64,000 nucleotides of DNA, taken from positions 253,429 through 317,428 of the forward strand of contig NZ_QVMK01000002.1 in assembly GCF_010500995.1 (NCBI RefSeq), written 5' to 3'. This stretch comes from Bacteroides sp. 224 (GTDB taxonomy: Bacteria; Bacteroidota; Bacteroidia; Bacteroidales; Bacteroidaceae). The notes beneath the pieces were generated by a model that did no database searches, was not told where the DNA came from, and was given only the letters and a program-made list of their open reading frames with translations. Shown in pieces: positions 60,546 through 64,000 of the stretch. The position numbers and the translations under genes are program-made. Position 1 is the stretch's first letter. The number at the start of each line of letters is the position of its first letter.

Positions 60546-62378
60546 ATGAAACATTCAGATATCAGTTCCCTCTCTTTCGGAGAGGGACGGGGAGAGCCTT
60601 TCAACTATTCCCGTCGCAAAACCTCCGTCGTACACATTGGCGGCACTCCTTTAGGTGGCGAATTTCCTATTCGCCTGCAATCTATGACCAATACCTCCAC
60701 ACAAGACACGGAGGCATGTGTAATACAAGCCAAACGCATTGTTGATGCAGGAGGCGAATATGTACGCCTAACCACCCAAGGCATAAAAGAAGCCGAGAAT
60801 ATGATGAATATTAATATCGGTTTAAGGCAAGATGGCTACATGGTTCCTTTGGTAGCAGATGTGCATTTCAACCCTAAAGTAGCAGATGTGGCAGCACTCT
60901 ACGCCGAGAAAGTACGTGTTAACCCGGGCAATTATGCGCAGGATATAGAGAAGATTCGCGCTCACTTTATCCCTTTTCTGAATATCTGTAAAGAGAACCA
61001 CACTGCTATCCGCATTGGGGTAAATCATGGTTCACTCTCCGAGCGCATCATGGATAAATACGGCGATACTCCCGAAGGCATGGTAGAATCGTGCATGGAG
61101 TTTCTACGCATCTGTGTAGAGCAGAACTTTATGAATGTAGTTATTTCCATCAAAGCTTCCAACACCGTGGTAATGGTGAGAACTGTTCGACTGCTTGCCG
61201 AAGTGATGGAGAAAGAGGGTATGCAGTTTCCGCTCCACTTAGGAGTAACCGAAGCCGGAGACGGAGAAGACGGACGTATCAAATCGGCTTTAGGCATCGG
61301 TGCTTTGCTGACCGATGGCTTGGGAGACACTGTTCGCGTATCACTCAGCGAAGAGCCGGAAATGGAGATTCCCGTAGCCCGCAAATTAGTTGACTACATT
61401 ACACAGCGGAAAGATCATCCCTTTATTCCGGGAATAACTGCGCCGGATTTTAACTACCTCGCTCCTACCCGCAGAAAGACTCACGCAGTTCTTAATATCG
61501 GAGGAGATCATCTACCGGTGGTAGTAGCCCAACAGATAGAAGGAGATAGAGAAACCAATAAGCAATTCACTCCCGACTACATTTACAGCGGTCGTTCCCT
61601 CCCCTCTGTTTTAGAAGAAAAGAGTGAGTACATCCTCGATGCCGACATCTGGCAAGGCGAAGCACACTCCTGGCCTGCCTTTAGCTACACACACTTAGAT
61701 GCTCTCGAAACCTGTGATGCTAAACTTAAATTCCTGTTCATGCCCTATATGGCATTAACCGACGAGGTAATAGAGTGCCTGAAAAAGCATCCGGAAATCG
61801 TATTGTTTTCTCAAAGCAATCATCCTAACCGTACGGGCGAACACCGCGCCTTAGTACACCAGCTAATGGCAGAAGGCATTACCAACCCTGTAATCTTCTT
61901 CCAGCACTATGCCGAAGATGAAGCGGAAGACTTTCAGATAAAAGCAGCCGCCGACATGGGAGCATTGATTTTCGATGGATTCTGCGATGGCATCTTCCTC
62001 TTTAACCAAGGCAGCTTACACCACACGGTAATTGAAGCTACTGCTTTTGGCATTTTACAGGCCGGGCGTATTCGCACAAGTAAAACGGAGTATATATCCT
62101 GTCCGGGATGCGGAAGAACGCTATTTAACTTACAGGAAACCATTGCCCGCGTTAAAGCCGCCACCTCTCATTTAACGGGACTCAAAATTGGCATTATGGG
62201 CTGCATAGTGAATGGCCCCGGCGAAATGGCCGATGCCGATTATGGATATGTAGGAGCCGGAAGAGGGAAAATCAGTTTGTATAAGCGTAAGGAATGTATT
62301 GAGAAGAATATACCGGAGAAAGAAGCGGTAGACAGATTGATTGAGCTGATCAGGAAAAATGGAGATTATACAGAATAA
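60546..62378 (+). CDS. ispG: 4-hydroxy-3-methylbut-2-enyl diphosphate synthase (long form)
   Basis: A 610-residue IspG of the long type, with an insert domain (about 330-490) between the TIM barrel and the iron-sulfur domain, as in Bacteroidetes, Chlamydiae and plants. The barrel starts RRKTSVVHIGGTPLGGEFPI. Cluster ligands are in SCPGCGRTLFNLQ and GIMGCIVNGPGEMADADYG. It makes HMBPP in the MEP isoprenoid pathway. Residues about 8-17 (SLSFGEGRGE) are encoded by a hairpin-forming repeat (60568-60586) and are not family-like; the next in-frame family sequence begins at FNYSRRKTS, with no ATG between. Confidence 0.93.
   Translation: MKHSDISSLSFGEGRGEPFNYSRRKTSVVHIGGTPLGGEFPIRLQSMTNTSTQDTEACVIQAKRIVDAGGEYVRLTTQGIKEAENMMNINIGLRQDGYMVPLVADVHFNPKVADVAALYAEKVRVNPGNYAQDIEKIRAHFIPFLNICKENHTAIRIGVNHGSLSERIMDKYGDTPEGMVESCMEFLRICVEQNFMNVVISIKASNTVVMVRTVRLLAEVMEKEGMQFPLHLGVTEAGDGEDGRIKSALGIGALLTDGLGDTVRVSLSEEPEMEIPVARKLVDYITQRKDHPFIPGITAPDFNYLAPTRRKTHAVLNIGGDHLPVVVAQQIEGDRETNKQFTPDYIYSGRSLPSVLEEKSEYILDADIWQGEAHSWPAFSYTHLDALETCDAKLKFLFMPYMALTDEVIECLKKHPEIVLFSQSNHPNRTGEHRALVHQLMAEGITNPVIFFQHYAEDEAEDFQIKAAADMGALIFDGFCDGIFLFNQGSLHHTVIEATAFGILQAGRIRTSKTEYISCPGCGRTLFNLQETIARVKAATSHLTGLKIGIMGCIVNGPGEMADADYGYVGAGRGKISLYKRKECIEKNIPEKEAVDRLIELIRKNGDYTE
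60568..60586 (+). repeat. Short palindromic repeat inside the ispG N-terminus
   Basis: CCCTCTC, a 5-nt loop and GAGAGGG form a perfect 7-bp stem, followed by ACGGGGAGAG. It lies within the first 14 codons and adds residues that seem absent from relatives. Confidence 0.6.
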
Positions 62379-62386
62379 AAAGTAAA

Positions 62387-62528
62387 TGTGTCAAAAGTCC
62401 CAATTAATGATAAAATACGATTTGAACACAGAGACACGGAGTCACAGAGTCTCTCATTTTTAGCGAGTTAAATTCTCTGCGCCTTTGTGTCTCTGTGTTC
62501 AAATCATAAATAATATCATTTTGACACA
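62387..62528. repeat. Palindrome, ACACAGAGAC family (copy 2), between convergent ispG and ctp
   Basis: The inner arms 62421-62449 and 62473-62504 are of the same family as 51537-51615 (28 bp identical in the left arm). The inversion continues with AT-rich arms to outer ends TGTGTCAAAA (62387) and TTTTGACACA (62519-62528). The right end covers the last codons (Val-Ser-Lys-stop) of the protease gene. It probably terminates both genes. Confidence 0.85.
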
Positions 62529-64000
62529 CCTTCTTCTTTCCCTGCCACAGACAGGATGTCTTTATATTTTTCCGGATTGGTTAGCACCTTCACAGCCTCT
62601 TTTAACTCATTATCATTTTTAAGCTGTTGAATAATGCTTCCGCGTTGGTAATAATAACGTTTCACGATCTCTACGGAAAGTATCATCTTTATATCATCTG
62701 CAAAGTAAGTCAGGTCGTGATCCAGGTTATGCGTAAGTTTCTTTTCGAGAGCTTCAAATTCGGCAGAGGCTCCTTCCAGATAACCTTCAAATTCGGCAGC
62801 ATCTTTTAAGGTCTTTAATAGTTTCCCGCTTTGCTGATCGTATTTAAAATCGGCAGCTTTTACCATCTCCTTAAACTCATTATAATCTGCATCGGTCAGC
62901 GCAAACTCTTTTGCCGGGGCGATGGTTGGATGTTTCAGGCAATACTGGGTTGCATAGTCGAAGAACAGGTTATCGTTCAACAAATAAAACAGTATATTGG
63001 GAGCTTTTTCCGGCTCAACAGCAATATCGGGAGAGATGCCTCCTCCATCACGCACTTCACGCCCGATGGCTGTATGATAAACGGTGGTCAGGCTATCGGG
63101 GATACGTCCTACACTTCCGTCTTCATTTCTGTGTTTATAGTCAATGGCTTGCACACAGCGTCCGCTGGGGATGTAATATTTAGAGGTAGTTACTTTCAAA
63201 GTTCCTCCGTAAGGTAACGGGCGAGGTACCTGCACCAGTCCTTTTCCAAAGGTACGGGTTCCTACAATGACAGCACGGTCTAAATCTTGCAAGGCACCGG
63301 CAAGTATCTCCGACGAAGAAGCCGTACCGCTATTTACCAATACGGCAATAGGTATCTCAACGTCCAATGGTTCGCGACGCGTTTTATATGTACTGCTTGC
63401 TTGTTTTATTTTTCCTTTGGTAGTAACTATCACTTTATCGCGGGGAACGAAGAAGTTCACTATCTCTATGGCTTCATCCAATAAGCCTCCACCATTATTA
63501 CGGAGGTCTATAACCAGAGAAGATATATTGTGTTCTTTCTTAAGCTCTGTAAATACCTTCTTAAACTCTTTGGATGGATTTCCTGAAAAACTACTCAAAT
63601 TGATATAGCCAATACCATCTTCTAATGCTCCATAATAGGGCACTGTAGGCAACTGAATAGATTTACGTACAATATCAAACTCCAATGGTTTCTTTACACC
63701 GGGACGCTCTACTTTTAGCTTGAAGCTGGTGTTTACTTGTCCGCGCAGCAAATCGCTAACCTGTGCATTATTTTTCCCATACAAGTCTTCTCCGTCTATC
63801 TCCATCAATATATCGCCCACTTTAAGACCTGTAGTAGCAGCCGGCATTCCTTCATAAGGTTCTGCTATTACAGAGCGCTTTCTTTTGGAATCATAAGAAA
63901 TAATAGAGCCAATGCCTCCATAAGTTCCTTTAATCATTTGTTCCAACTCACTCTGGTCTTCTTCGGGGTAATAGTCGGTATAGGGGTCCAAAGACATCAA
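62516..64000 (-). CDS. C-terminal processing peptidase (S41), 5' end missing
   Basis: 494 residues of an S41A protease are present; the N-terminus, including the signal or membrane segment, lies beyond 64000, so the first Met seen is not the start. The PDZ domain spans about 25-110 (GYEG-like EPYEGMPAATTGLKVGDILM). The protease core has LVIDLRNNGGGLLDEAIEI, the nucleophile Ser in VNSGTASSSEI and the Lys base in VGTRTFGKGLVQ, a Ser-Lys dyad. A helical C-terminal region follows. Such periplasmic enzymes trim C-termini of envelope proteins. Confidence 0.92.
   Translation of the reverse strand: MMSLDPYTDYYPEEDQSELEQMIKGTYGGIGSIISYDSKRKRSVIAEPYEGMPAATTGLKVGDILMEIDGEDLYGKNNAQVSDLLRGQVNTSFKLKVERPGVKKPLEFDIVRKSIQLPTVPYYGALEDGIGYINLSSFSGNPSKEFKKVFTELKKEHNISSLVIDLRNNGGGLLDEAIEIVNFFVPRDKVIVTTKGKIKQASSTYKTRREPLDVEIPIAVLVNSGTASSSEILAGALQDLDRAVIVGTRTFGKGLVQVPRPLPYGGTLKVTTSKYYIPSGRCVQAIDYKHRNEDGSVGRIPDSLTTVYHTAIGREVRDGGGISPDIAVEPEKAPNILFYLLNDNLFFDYATQYCLKHPTIAPAKEFALTDADYNEFKEMVKAADFKYDQQSGKLLKTLKDAAEFEGYLEGASAEFEALEKKLTHNLDHDLTYFADDIKMILSVEIVKRYYYQRGSIIQQLKNDNELKEAVKVLTNPEKYKDILSVAGKEEGVSK

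Noticed and set aside
62516-64000. Complete S41 protease starting at 64000
   Set aside because: The first codon at the window edge is TTG within continuous coding sequence, and the signal or membrane segment and the start of the family domain are missing, so the gene is cut by the window edge.
1-64000. tRNA, rRNA, known riboswitches, prophage or insertion-sequence genes
   Set aside because: Looked for by eye and not found; no transposase or phage gene appears among the coding regions.

Overview
The window is chromosomal DNA of a Bacteroidales bacterium, almost certainly a Bacteroides. This rests on a SusC/SusD pair, a hybrid two-component regulator, lipoproteins with acidic residues just after the lipobox cysteine, -7 boxes of the TAnnTTTG type, the long Bacteroidetes form of IspG, and large intergenic palindromes.

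Layout. (1) 1-10830 is core genome: the 5' end of secDF, then a leftward group aroQ-pyk-O-methyltransferase-rbfA-LolC/E-type permease. Facing right are xerD, an abundant-looking TPR/OmpA-like lipoprotein, a thioredoxin-fold lipoprotein and a ComM/YifB ATPase. (2) 10835-55657 is one polysaccharide utilisation locus (PUL) of about 45 kb, nearly all leftward. (3) 55833-64000 is core again: aminopeptidase P leftward, then rpoN-PAP2-like protein-gcvH-purE-ispG rightward, and the 3' part of a C-terminal processing protease leftward.

The PUL. A hybrid two-component regulator (HTCS) sits at the right end. Next comes a GH43 enzyme plus a redox module (two Gfo/Idh/MocA proteins with RRDFL leaders, a small membrane protein coupled by ATGA, and a double DUF1080 protein) that resembles the 3-keto-glycoside route. 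Then come GH115, a sialidase-fold lipoprotein, a Ser-type sulfatase, GH89 and GH105. A lone rightward GH63/trehalase-like enzyme follows. The main operon holds a GH43 lipoprotein, an IPT-NHL lipoprotein, SusC, SusD, a DUF4973-type lipoprotein, GH43 and GH105. The last operon holds GH2, GH130, GH105, an unassigned (alpha/alpha)6-like protein and a FAD-dependent oxidoreductase. The contents suggest a branched acidic glycan bearing arabinose or similar pentose, glucuronate, unsaturated or plain uronate, probably alpha-GlcNAc and sulfate. The exact substrate cannot be read from the sequence.

Main discovery. A 22-bp motif lies upstream of three PUL transcription units (main susCD operon, GH2 operon, HTCS gene), each time with its near edge exactly 36 bp from a TAnnTTTG -7 box. 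A diverged copy at the same distance precedes the GH115 operon. This looks like the HTCS operator and makes the locus one autoregulated regulon. Other points: about ten long intergenic palindromes of at least seven unrelated sequence families but similar design, one with perfect 44-bp arms; palindromes that run into coding sequence (ispG N-terminus, ctp and O-methyltransferase stops); and three GH105 enzymes with no recognisable polysaccharide lyase.
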